DNA from: UBA4660 sp002405435
GTDB taxonomy: Bacteria > Bacteroidota > Bacteroidia > Flavobacteriales_D > Sanyastnellaceae
Reading direction: 5' to 3'
Length of the DNA stretch: 15,853 nt
Assembly: GCA_036747335.1 (NCBI GenBank)
Contig: DAIOCL010000058.1
Span: 1 to 15,853, forward strand
Shown piece by piece: positions 7,605 to 15,195 of the stretch. The first letter of the stretch is position 1, and every line of letters begins with the position of its first letter. The notes under the pieces are model-generated. The model was not told the DNA's origin and did no database searches. It worked only from the letters and a program-made list of their open reading frames with translations. Position numbers and translations under genes: made by a program.

Positions 7605-9794
7605 GTGCATGTGTCTCAGGTTCTGCTTCTCATACCTCCGCTTACCCAGCTGAATACCCCCTATCCGGCTACGGCCTACCTCACGGGCTTTCTCAGGAGC
7701 AAGGGATTTACAATACGGCAGGGTGATCTCGGACTAGACCTGGTACTCGACGTGTTTTCTGCCCGGGGACTCAAAGACCTGTTTGACACCATTGAAACAG
7801 GGAATTTCAGGCTAAACCCTGCACAGGCCAACGCCCTTTCAAACCGCCATGCCTATGAAGCCACCATCGATGCGGTCATCTCATTCCTGCAGCACCGCAA
7901 CTATACCCTGGCCTATCGCATTGCTTCACGTGAATACCTCCCGGAAGGCGGACGCTTTAAGACACTTGGTGAACCTGAACTTTTTTTCGGAAGCATCGGC
8001 GTGCAGGACAAAGCCCGTTACCTCAGCACGATGTACCTCGAAGACCTTTCCGACCTGATCAGCGCTACAGTCGGTCCGCATTTCGGTTTTTCACGCTACG
8101 CCGAGCGCCTCGGCCGCACTGCTGTGTCGTTCGCGCCCATCGAAGCCGAACTAACACGCGAGACGGCCTATATGGACGAAGTGCTTTGGAAAGTGACCGC
8201 ATCCTATTTCTCAGACACTGTGCCTTCGCTGGTGGGCTTCTCTGTGCCGTTTCCGGGCAACCTCTATGGCGCGCTGAAGGCTGCGCAGTGGATTAAAACG
8301 CACCATCCCTCCACCCGCATCGCGCTGGGCGGCGGTTATGCCAATACGGAATTGCGCGAACTCCGCGACGGAGGCATTTTTCAATATGTAGATTTCATTA
8401 CCCTTGATGATGGTGAAAGGCCTTTCCTCTCTCTGCTCCATCACCTCTCTGACCCAGTCAGCTACACCTCCCTGAAAAGGACATACGCCTTGCGGAAGGG
8501 CGAAGTCACCTACATCAATGACGACACCGCACACGACTTTCCGCAGACACAACTGCCGGCGCCTTGCTACGACGGACTGAGGCTGAAAGAATACCTCAGC
8601 ATGTTTGACCTGCCCAATCCCATGCACCGGTTGTGGAACGACGGCCGTTGGAACAAGTTGACCCTTGCCCATGGGTGTTATTGGAAAAAATGTTCTTTTT
8701 GCGATGTTTCGCTCGACTACATCAGCCGGTTCGACGCCTCTCCCGCGGCCCTGGTGGTCGACAAAATGGAGGCCCTTATCGCTGAGACCGGGGAAACCGG
8801 GTTTCATTTTGTGGATGAAGCCGCTCCACCCCTCGCTATGAGGGACCTCGCCATTGAAATACTCCGGCGCGGGCTGCAGGTTACCTGGTGGACCAACATA
8901 CGGTTTGAAAAAACCTTCACCGGCGATCTCTGCCGTTTACTGGCCGCATCAGGTTGCATCGCGGTAACCGGCGGACTGGAAGTGGCCAGTGACCGGCTGC
9001 TGGCACTCATGGAAAAGGGCATCACCGTTGAACAGGTATCGCGCGTCTGCAAAGGATTCAGGGACGCGGGCATTTTGGTGCATGCCTATCTGATGTACGG
9101 ATTCCCGACCGAAACCGACCAGGAAACCATCGATTCACTCGAGGTGGTCAGACAGCTTTTTCAGCAGCACTTGCTTCAATCGGCCCACTGGCACCAGTTT
9201 GCCATGACGGTTCACAGCCCCGTTGGCATCAATCCGCAGGCCTACGGCGTTGTGCGCACGGGTCCCGTCTTTGAAGGCTTCGCCAACAACGACCTGTATC
9301 ATGAAGATCCGACCGGTGCAGACCATGCGCAGTACTCAGATGGTTTAAAAAAGGCCCTCTACAATTACATGCATGGCAAGGGACTCGACTGGCCTCTTCA
9401 GCAGTTTTTCTCCTTCATGATTCCCCATCCATCAGTACCCTCCAAACTCATCGCCAAGCACATCAAACGCTGGACCCCCGACGACTATACCCTTCAGGGT
9501 TATGTGATGCGGTGGCACCATGTCTCGGTAAAAGTACTTTCCCATGAAAAAGGCCAGGCCATGGTGCGCTTTGTAAAACCCTCCGGGGCGGTGAACCTGT
9601 CGATGCCGGAAGAAGCAGCCTCGTATATCTGCGAACATGCCGCACGTTTTGAAGTGCCAGCTGCAGAGCCCATCGGACTGGGAGAGCTGGTGCAGCATTT
9701 GTCGGCGCTCACCGACACTGCGGCCGACGACCTGGTGCGTGCCGAATGGTGGCGTCTGTGGCGCCGGGATGTCGTCTGGGTTATCAAATACTGA
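7605..9794 (+). CDS. Radical SAM protein with N-terminal B12-binding-like region
   Basis: A protein of about 729 residues. The N-terminal half resembles the Rossmann-like region of cobalamin-binding radical SAM enzymes: LLIPPLTQLNTPYPATAYL near residues 7-26, LVGFSVPFPGN near 209-219, and IALGGGYANTELREL near 239-253. No DxHxxG cobalamin-ligand motif is visible, so bound B12 is uncertain. The radical SAM core starts at LAHGCYWKKCSFCD, with cysteines 358, 363 and 366: CX4CX2C, not the usual CX3CX2C. TGGLEVASDRLLALMEKG and LMYGFPTETDQE are typical later core motifs. Substrate and product are unknown. No ATG fits the N-terminus: the choice is GTG at 7605, with GTG at 7611 or ATG at 7476 as alternatives. 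It is convergent with the importer ATPase gene. Confidence 0.85.
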   Translation: MHVSQVLLLIPPLTQLNTPYPATAYLTGFLRSKGFTIRQGDLGLDLVLDVFSARGLKDLFDTIETGNFRLNPAQANALSNRHAYEATIDAVISFLQHRNYTLAYRIASREYLPEGGRFKTLGEPELFFGSIGVQDKARYLSTMYLEDLSDLISATVGPHFGFSRYAERLGRTAVSFAPIEAELTRETAYMDEVLWKVTASYFSDTVPSLVGFSVPFPGNLYGALKAAQWIKTHHPSTRIALGGGYANTELRELRDGGIFQYVDFITLDDGERPFLSLLHHLSDPVSYTSLKRTYALRKGEVTYINDDTAHDFPQTQLPAPCYDGLRLKEYLSMFDLPNPMHRLWNDGRWNKLTLAHGCYWKKCSFCDVSLDYISRFDASPAALVVDKMEALIAETGETGFHFVDEAAPPLAMRDLAIEILRRGLQVTWWTNIRFEKTFTGDLCRLLAASGCIAVTGGLEVASDRLLALMEKGITVEQVSRVCKGFRDAGILVHAYLMYGFPTETDQETIDSLEVVRQLFQQHLLQSAHWHQFAMTVHSPVGINPQAYGVVRTGPVFEGFANNDLYHEDPTGADHAQYSDGLKKALYNYMHGKGLDWPLQQFFSFMIPHPSVPSKLIAKHIKRWTPDDYTLQGYVMRWHHVSVKVLSHEKGQAMVRFVKPSGAVNLSMPEEAASYICEHAARFEVPAAEPIGLGELVQHLSALTDTAADDLVRAEWWRLWRRDVVWVIKY

Positions 9795-9838
9795 CTTACC
9801 TCCGCTTTGTTTGCGCAATGGAACCTACGAGACCATGT

Positions 9839-10525
9839 TCAGTCTTCCGTTAGCCGTCCGTTCTCAATGCGCAGAAAACGTTGCGCCAGCCGGCGCGCAA
9901 GATCAATCTCGTGGGTCGACAACAGGATGGTCTTTCCTGAGCCGGTGACAAGCGACACGAGGAGTTCGAGCAATTCAGTCCGTCCCTGGCTATCGAGAAA
10001 TGCCGTCGGTTCATCGAGCAGCAGCAGTGGCGTATCCTGAGCCAGTGCCCTGGCCAACAGCACCCGCTGCAGTTCTCCGTCGCTCAGCCTGCTCAGCGGT
10101 TTGCCGGCCAGGTTGCCGGCCCCGGCCATGTCGAGAAAGCGAACAGCCACGTCTTCCAGTGCGCGGCGGTGTTCAAAGACCGCCGGTTGCCTGCTCACTC
10201 CGGCACCCATCATCACACACTGCAGTGCTGTTATGCCCGCCAGCCTCGGCCTGTCGGTTGTCACCACGGCGACGAGGGCCGCACGGCGGCGAAAAGACTG
10301 TGTGTTGAGATCGCTGCCCCGAATAAATATGCTACCCGTCGGGGCCGGGAGCAGCCCGGCAATGGTTCTGAGCAGGGTGGTCTTTCCCGTACCGTTTCTT
10401 CCCGTAAGCGCAAGCAGTTCTCCGCTAAAGGCAGTCAATGAAATACCCGCTGCAAGCAACTGCCGGCCTGCGTAAAGATCGAACTGGCGCAATTCAAGGG
10501 TGGGGATGGCGTTTGCCTGCGTCAT
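9839..10525 (-). CDS. ABC importer ATPase, FecE/BtuD type
   Basis: A 228-residue cytoplasmic ATPase of the siderophore, haem or B12 importer class. Walker A is GRNGTGKTT (42-50), the signature is LSDGE (147-151), Walker B is LLLLDEP (167-173) and the switch is His205. The region where a Q-loop glutamine is expected reads VVTTDRPRLAGITA, without Gln; this is similar to what I recall of Bacteroidota homologues, so it is probably normal for the group rather than a defect. The ATG overlaps the permease stop by 4 bases (ATGA), so the two are translationally coupled and form one transporter. The substrate is not determined by sequence: ferric siderophore, haem or cobalamin are candidates. Confidence 0.93.
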   Translation of the reverse strand: MTQANAIPTLELRQFDLYAGRQLLAAGISLTAFSGELLALTGRNGTGKTTLLRTIAGLLPAPTGSIFIRGSDLNTQSFRRRAALVAVVTTDRPRLAGITALQCVMMGAGVSRQPAVFEHRRALEDVAVRFLDMAGAGNLAGKPLSRLSDGELQRVLLARALAQDTPLLLLDEPTAFLDSQGRTELLELLVSLVTGSGKTILLSTHEIDLARRLAQRFLRIENGRLTED

Positions 10526-11532
10526 AGTATCGCTCCTTTTTCGCGGGCACGGAACAGAATGAAGAGAATCACGGGTGCACCCATGAGGCAGGTAACGGCA
10601 TTGAGCGGAAGCACCTGACCACCCCATGGCGCGCGGGAAATGATGTCACATACCAGGGTGAGCATGGCACCGGCAAACACCACCGGCAGACACAGTGCAT
10701 AGTGGTCAGCGGTTCTGAACAAGAGCCGCACTATATGCGGCACGGCAAGTCCGATAAAGGCCACCGGACCACAGAAGGCGGTAGTAACACCGGTGAGAAC
10801 CCCTACTACAAGTATGATGGTAATTCGGAAACGCCTGATACGCATTCCCATGCTCTGCGCGTAATCGTCTCCGAGCAGGTACATGTTGAGCGGGGCGAGG
10901 CTGCGCAGGGTCACGACCAGTCCAACGACCAGTGAGGCGAGCATAAAAAGACAGATGCGCACGTCAAATACCGAAGAAAAGCTGCCCATACCCCAAAAGA
11001 TGAACGTGCGCAAGGACTCATTCCCGGCGCCGAACTGCAGGATGCTCTCCACGGCATTGACCACGTATCCGATCATGAGTCCGAAGATGAGCAGCGAAAC
11101 ATGGTCGGCAAATCGCCCCGATACAAGCAGCACGAGCAGCAGCACAAACACCGCACCCGCCATAGCAGCCATGGCTACAGCGAGGTAGCCCGGCCATGAG
11201 GATGCCATCCAGCCGCCTCCGAGCACGAGCATAGCCACGAACAGGGAAGATCCGCTGCTGATGCCCAGTACCGAGGGCCCTGCGAGCGGATTTCTGAAGA
11301 GCGTCTGCATCAGCCAGCCTGCGAGCGACAGTGAGGCTCCGCCTATGAGGGCGGTAGCGGTTCGGAGAGCCCGCGAAGACAGAATCAACGCCTGACCGGA
11401 TGGTTCTGATGACTGAAAAAGCCAGTTCCATAATTCGGCCACCGGCACCGACACACTTCCCCACAGCAATCCAGCAAAGGCGACAGGCGGCAGCGCCAGC
11501 AGCATAAAGAGAGTTTTGCGGGAAAACACCAT
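10522..11532 (-). CDS. ABC importer permease, FecCD/BtuC family
   Basis: A 336-residue inner-membrane permease with about ten hydrophobic helices. Family motifs are clear: GGASLSLAGWLMQTLFRNPL followed by AGPSVLGISSGSS (about residues 64-95), YLLGDDYAQSMGM (the cytoplasmic ATPase-coupling segment) and GPVAFIGLAVPHIVR (255-269). It should work as a homodimer with the adjacent ATPase and the binding lipoprotein encoded at 12438-13517. I chose the ATG at 11532 because a -7 box lies 8 bases upstream and MVFSRKTLFMLLALPP begins directly with the first helix; the frame also has ATGs at 11577 and 11607 that would add 15 or 25 residues. It diverges from the small envelope-protein gene. Confidence 0.93.
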   Translation of the reverse strand: MVFSRKTLFMLLALPPVAFAGLLWGSVSVPVAELWNWLFQSSEPSGQALILSSRALRTATALIGGASLSLAGWLMQTLFRNPLAGPSVLGISSGSSLFVAMLVLGGGWMASSWPGYLAVAMAAMAGAVFVLLLVLLVSGRFADHVSLLIFGLMIGYVVNAVESILQFGAGNESLRTFIFWGMGSFSSVFDVRICLFMLASLVVGLVVTLRSLAPLNMYLLGDDYAQSMGMRIRRFRITIILVVGVLTGVTTAFCGPVAFIGLAVPHIVRLLFRTADHYALCLPVVFAGAMLTLVCDIISRAPWGGQVLPLNAVTCLMGAPVILFILFRAREKGAIL

Positions 11533-11540
11533 AGCGGGCA

Positions 11541-11548
11541 CAAAGATG
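11541..11548 (-). promoter_or_regulatory. -7 promoter box of the importer permease-ATPase pair
   Basis: The minus strand reads CATCTTTG (7 of 8 to TAnnTTTG), then 8 bases, then the ATG at 11532. Promoter-proximal placement again predicts a very short or absent leader. If a longer permease start is used, this box would be inside the gene, so the call depends on the start. Confidence 0.35.
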
Positions 11549-11620
11549 ATGGGTAAGGCGTACTTGCCGCGTCGCATGGCCGACGATTTCGGTGCGCAGA
11601 AGGCCATGGCGGGGTACCCC

Positions 11621-11628
11621 TAACTTTG
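11621..11628 (+). promoter_or_regulatory. -7 promoter box of the small envelope-protein gene
   Basis: TAACTTTG is a perfect TAnnTTTG. It lies 118 bases before the ATG at 11747, the longest leader predicted in the window. I saw no riboswitch-like structure or reading frame of its own in that leader. Confidence 0.45.
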
Positions 11629-11746
11629 CACGACCAGTTTCTCTATCCCTGGTTGCGCCAGCACCACAACAGCCCCACAAGACAGCCACACCTGGCACAA
11701 CCCCGTCTTTGCGGCTTCGGAGAACCTGCAACCGGAAAAACACCCA

Positions 11747-12454
11747 ATGAAATTAGCGCTCTCCTTCGCCGCCTGCCTGCTTTGCTTCACCTGTCTTTCG
11801 CAGGGCGGTTCAGAAACCAGGAAATCACCCATCAGCAACTTCCGCATGTGGGGAGGCATTGGCGGACAGCAGTCGCGCATCGATGGACAATGGCAGGCAG
11901 GAGATGGCGCAAGTACCGCATCCTTTGAGGCTGCAGAACTGCTCGCCGGCGGTATGGGCATGCACCTGGGACTTCAGCTTGAACTGTTTGATGCCGTGCA
12001 TGCCGGACTGCTTTGGCAGGGCGATAAGATTGATGCACTTCCGCTGCAGGGCATGCTCGACCAGCGCATCTACCAGCAGTCTGTGCGTCTGAGGGTGGGT
12101 GTCGACCTGTTGAAGCATGACATGTTTTCGTGGTACCTCTTTATGGGCTTGCACCCGGCCAGGATCGGTATCAACACCCAGCGGGAAGACAGCACGGGAA
12201 CCTTTGTTACAGAGACGACCATCTTTGCGGCAAAGATTCCGGGCATCAATTTCGGCACCGGCGCCATGATGTTTTTTAAGGATGAATCTGCCGGAATACT
12301 CTTTGAAGTTGGCTACCAGGATGTGACGCTGGAGGCGCGCTCATTTGAGCGGACAGGAAGTCCTTTTCAGGGTGGGGTACCTTCGGGTTCTTTGGTGATG
12401 CGTGGTTTCGAAGGGCGCATAGGACTGGCCGTGCGCCTCAACCACCGGAATTGA
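11747..12454 (+). CDS. Exported protein, possibly a small outer-membrane barrel
   Basis: A 235-residue protein that I do not recognise. Residues 1-19 (MKLALSFAACLLCFTCLSQ) are a clear signal peptide. The mature part is rich in glycine and alternating hydrophobic/polar strands (GGIGGQQSRIDGQW, GMHLGLQLELFDAVHAGLLW, SVRLRVGVDLL, YLFMGLHPARIGIN, GINFGTGAMMFF, GILFEVGYQDVTLEA, FEGRIGLAVRLNHRN), which suggests a small beta-barrel or periplasmic beta protein. It has no plug domain, so it is not a TonB receptor. The gene lies on the opposite strand between the permease and binding-protein genes of the importer; it overlaps the binding-protein gene tail-to-tail by 17 bases and shares a divergent promoter region with the permease. 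A role in the same uptake system is inference from position only. Confidence 0.72.
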   Translation: MKLALSFAACLLCFTCLSQGGSETRKSPISNFRMWGGIGGQQSRIDGQWQAGDGASTASFEAAELLAGGMGMHLGLQLELFDAVHAGLLWQGDKIDALPLQGMLDQRIYQQSVRLRVGVDLLKHDMFSWYLFMGLHPARIGINTQREDSTGTFVTETTIFAAKIPGINFGTGAMMFFKDESAGILFEVGYQDVTLEARSFERTGSPFQGGVPSGSLVMRGFEGRIGLAVRLNHRN

Positions 12455-13517
12455 GGGCGCGGAAATACCGCGGGTTGCCCGATCGGTCAATAGTTGTATC
12501 GAGGGGGAAAAAAATCTGCCGCAGGTCGCGCAGCATCAGGTGGGGTTCTGTGACCGCCGTGCCGAAATAGTCAGAGACAGCAGTGTTGCAGACAAAAACA
12601 TCTCCCCGCTGCACGCAAGGAATGGAGAGCTGGGGAAAAACCTGTCTGAAACCTTCTGCCGTGATGTCGGCTTCGAATACACCCACCACGCCCAGGGCAT
12701 CGCAACGGAGTCCGGCAGCAAGCATTTTTTCCGTATCCATAACCAGGTTGCCCGCACCCAGCGAATCCGCATAGAGATAGTTGAGTCCTGCATCATGCAG
12801 CAGGTGGCCTGCGTAGCTGTTTCCGGGCGGAGCGTACCAGTACTGTCCGTCGGTAGACACAAACAGCACGCGGGGTGCCGTTGCGGCCGGCGTGTGCATC
12901 TCCTTTTCGTAGTCGGCCCTGATACGGGCAAACAGTTCCTCTGACCTGGGCCCAAGTCCGCAGGCATAGCCAATGAGCGTTATCCATTCGGCACGTGCGA
13001 GCGGATCGGGTTCGAGATACTCGCTCACATCGACGCATTCAATACCGAGTTTTTCCAGTGGCTCTCGGTTGAGATCACCAAACGGATACACAAAGAAAAC
13101 GTCGGGTTGCAGCTGCATCATCCGCTCCGTATTGATACCCGAAGGAGCGCCCACATCGGTAATGTTTCCGGCATCGATGCGGCGCCGGATATCGGCGTCG
13201 AGAACGGCATCGAGCGCAGTGCCTGCCACCACGCGTTCAATGGCCCCGAGCTGTTTGAGCATCGTCAGGTGTGTAGTTGAGAGGCATGCGATGCGCTGCA
13301 CGGAGGCAGGCCGGAGATCAATGACCCTCAGCGTATCACCGCTGCGTTCGAGGTCGAAAAGAATAATACGCGTGGTAGAATCAGACAACAACTGGATATG
13401 AAAACCCCTTGCAAACTGCGGTATTACAGTGCGCACAACACGCGCAGAAGAAGAAGGTGCAACCGCTGCTTCGCGACAGCAGATCAGACAGATGAGACAA
13501 CATATCCATAGGCGCAT
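12438..13517 (-). CDS. Importer substrate-binding lipoprotein, FecB/BtuF type
   Basis: A 359-residue periplasmic binding protein for the importer encoded at 9839-11532. The N-terminus MRLWICCLICLICCREAA is a lipoprotein-like signal; Cys14 is the best lipidation site, but its -1 residue is Cys, so the lipobox is imperfect. The family core begins with VQRIACLSTTHLTMLKQLGA (compare 'RIVSLSPSHTEML'), followed by ITDVGAPSGINTERMMQLQP and DVFFVYPFGDL, then a long linker helix and the second lobe (RVLFVSTDGQYWYAPPGNSY, LHDAGLNYLYAD). Residues 25-70 form an extra segment ahead of the usual core. The ligand could be a ferric siderophore, haem or cobalamin. The ATG at 13517 is fixed by a -7 box 6 bases upstream. 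It diverges from the copper enzyme gene. Confidence 0.9.
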   Translation of the reverse strand: MRLWICCLICLICCREAAVAPSSSARVVRTVIPQFARGFHIQLLSDSTTRIILFDLERSGDTLRVIDLRPASVQRIACLSTTHLTMLKQLGAIERVVAGTALDAVLDADIRRRIDAGNITDVGAPSGINTERMMQLQPDVFFVYPFGDLNREPLEKLGIECVDVSEYLEPDPLARAEWITLIGYACGLGPRSEELFARIRADYEKEMHTPAATAPRVLFVSTDGQYWYAPPGNSYAGHLLHDAGLNYLYADSLGAGNLVMDTEKMLAAGLRCDALGVVGVFEADITAEGFRQVFPQLSIPCVQRGDVFVCNTAVSDYFGTAVTEPHLMLRDLRQIFFPLDTTIDRSGNPRYFRALNSGG

Positions 13518-13523
13518 GGCCGG

Positions 13524-13531
13524 CGAATTTA
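13524..13531 (-). promoter_or_regulatory. -7 promoter box of the binding-lipoprotein gene, 6 bases from the ATG
   Basis: The minus strand reads TAAATTCG, then CCGGCC, then ATG at 13517. It is the third case in the window of a box exactly 6 bases from the start codon. Confidence 0.5.
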
Positions 13532-13596
13532 GCGGCGGCAAACGGGCGCAGGAATAAATAGTAGAATAAACAGTCGGGTTCAGACGGTAAAAGCCG

Positions 13597-13604
13597 CATC
13601 TTCG
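13597..13604 (+). promoter_or_regulatory. Possible -7 box of the haem-copper enzyme gene
   Basis: CATCTTCG resembles TAnnTTYG with one mismatch and lies 21 bases before the ATG at 13626. The spacer to the divergent binding-lipoprotein ATG is only 108 bases, so both promoters share it. Confidence 0.35.
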
Positions 13605-13625
13605 TATTACCCAAACCAAACGGCC

Positions 13626-15158
13626 ATGAAACACGCATTGCTTATTTCGTCATTACCTCTGCTCACTTCCGCTGCCTTAGCCCAGGCCACATGGAACCAA
13701 GACGTCGCTGTGGTGGTCTATGAGCACTGCGGCAAATGCCACCATTACGGGGGCATCGCACCCTTCTCGCTTATCACTTACTCCGAGGCCAGCAGTTATG
13801 CCGAAGACATGCTCGATGCCATCCTGCACGATGAAATGCCGCCCTGGGGCGCTGACCCCAACTACACCCACTTCCTCGGTGAGAATGTACTGTCTGCCGA
13901 AGACCTCGCCGCCATCACCGACTGGGTGGAGAATGGCGCTCCGGAAGGCACAGGCAGTGCGCCGGCACCACCTATGTTCAGCGACGGCTTTCAGCTGGCT
14001 GACCCCGATGAAATCATTGATATCCCCTACTACCAGGTCAGCCTGGATGAAGATGAATACCGGACCTTTGTTATTCCCTCCACCAGCGCGACAGACCGCT
14101 ACATCGGAGCCCTCGAAGTGGAGCCGGGCAATACGGCGATCGTACACCATGTCTTGTTTTGGTATGATCCCACCAATGCTTCTCAGGAAGCCGACGAGGC
14201 CACACCAGAACCCGGCTTTGCATCCAACGGCGCCATGATGAGCAGTGAAGATGCGGTGCTCATCGGAGCCTGGGTGCCCGGTTCGGGCATGGTGGAGTTT
14301 CCGCAGAACCTCGGCATGAAAGTTCCCGGCAACAGTGACTGGGTGGTGGAAGTGCACTACGCACCGGGTAGCCTCGGACAGACAGCTCCGCTGAATATTC
14401 GGGTACGTTTCAAGGAGGGCGATTTTATCCGCGAAGTATGGAACGATCCCTGGCTCTACCACTTTCCACCCTCACTGCAGGAAGGTCTGCTGATCATTCC
14501 GGCCAACACCACGCCCACCTTCCACGAGGAAAGTGAGGCGGCGCCGATCGACCTTTCGGTGATTTCACTCTTCCCGCACATGCACCTGCTCGGCCAGACT
14601 TTTTGGGTCTATGCCCTGACGGAGGCGGCCGACACCATCCGCATGATCAACGTCAACCACTATGATTTTCACTGGCAGTACAACTACACCTTCCCCACCC
14701 TGCTGAAACTGCCTCAGGGTTCGGTCGTTTATGGCGAAGCGATGTTTGACAATACCATTAACAATGAGCACAACCCCAATGATCCGCCTGAGTTGGTCAC
14801 CTTGGGTGAAGGCACCGAAGACGAGATGATGCTCTGCTTCTTTACCTATACCTATTACCTGCCCGGTGATGAAAACATGTCATTGTCTACCGGCACAGCG
14901 GAGGTAACGCAAGCGTCAGCGGCGCTGCATGTGTGGCCCAATCCGGGCAATCGCCTTGTGCACATCGCCCTGCCGGGACAGCCAGCCGCGTCCTTTGTGC
15001 CGGCCTTTGTGGATGCTACGGGCAGAAGTGTCAGTCCGCCATGGTGGCTTCAAAACGGCATCCTCAGCGTAGATGTGTCATCGCTGGGTGCGGGTTGTTA
15101 CGCCATGACGGCCGTCTCGGGTACCACCGCACTGACTGCGCGGTTTATGCGGGAATGA
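13626..15158 (+). CDS. Secreted cytochrome c / PHM-like copper monooxygenase with T9SS sorting tail
   Basis: A 510-residue exported protein with three parts. Residues 1-20 are a signal peptide (MKHALLISSLPLLTSAALAQ). Residues about 24-105 form a short c-type haem domain: CGKCH (Cys35, Cys38, His39), with MPPW at 71-74 giving a likely axial Met71. Residues about 125-415 match the type II copper, ascorbate-dependent monooxygenase core (PHM/DBH family): VHHVLF (His174, His175), EVHYAP (His244), FPHMHLLG (His318, His320) and DEMM (Met401), equivalent to PHM His107/108/172 and His242/244/Met314. Residues about 431-510 are a T9SS type A sorting domain (LHVWPNPGNR ... GAGCYAMTAVSG). It should be secreted to the cell surface or medium. 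The substrate is unknown. Hydroxylation of an unactivated C-H bond is inferred from the fold. Confidence 0.9.
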   Translation: MKHALLISSLPLLTSAALAQATWNQDVAVVVYEHCGKCHHYGGIAPFSLITYSEASSYAEDMLDAILHDEMPPWGADPNYTHFLGENVLSAEDLAAITDWVENGAPEGTGSAPAPPMFSDGFQLADPDEIIDIPYYQVSLDEDEYRTFVIPSTSATDRYIGALEVEPGNTAIVHHVLFWYDPTNASQEADEATPEPGFASNGAMMSSEDAVLIGAWVPGSGMVEFPQNLGMKVPGNSDWVVEVHYAPGSLGQTAPLNIRVRFKEGDFIREVWNDPWLYHFPPSLQEGLLIIPANTTPTFHEESEAAPIDLSVISLFPHMHLLGQTFWVYALTEAADTIRMINVNHYDFHWQYNYTFPTLLKLPQGSVVYGEAMFDNTINNEHNPNDPPELVTLGEGTEDEMMLCFFTYTYYLPGDENMSLSTGTAEVTQASAALHVWPNPGNRLVHIALPGQPAASFVPAFVDATGRSVSPPWWLQNGILSVDVSSLGAGCYAMTAVSGTTALTARFMRE

Positions 15159-15195
15159 GCGCCGGGGCCATACCGAATGCGGTGCCACCGTGGGA

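Noticed and set aside
8211..8807. Open frame of 198 codons on the minus strand inside the radical SAM gene
   Set aside because: It is antisense to conserved motifs of the radical SAM protein and has no coherent domain.
11533..11746. Cobalamin riboswitch or B12 box near the importer
   Set aside because: I looked for the conserved GCCACTG-type box in the spacers around the permease and binding-protein genes and found none, so B12 remains only one possible substrate.
13677..14462. Open frame of 261 codons on the minus strand inside the haem-copper enzyme gene
   Set aside because: It is a shadow of a gene with clear domains; there is no promoter box or family motif of its own.
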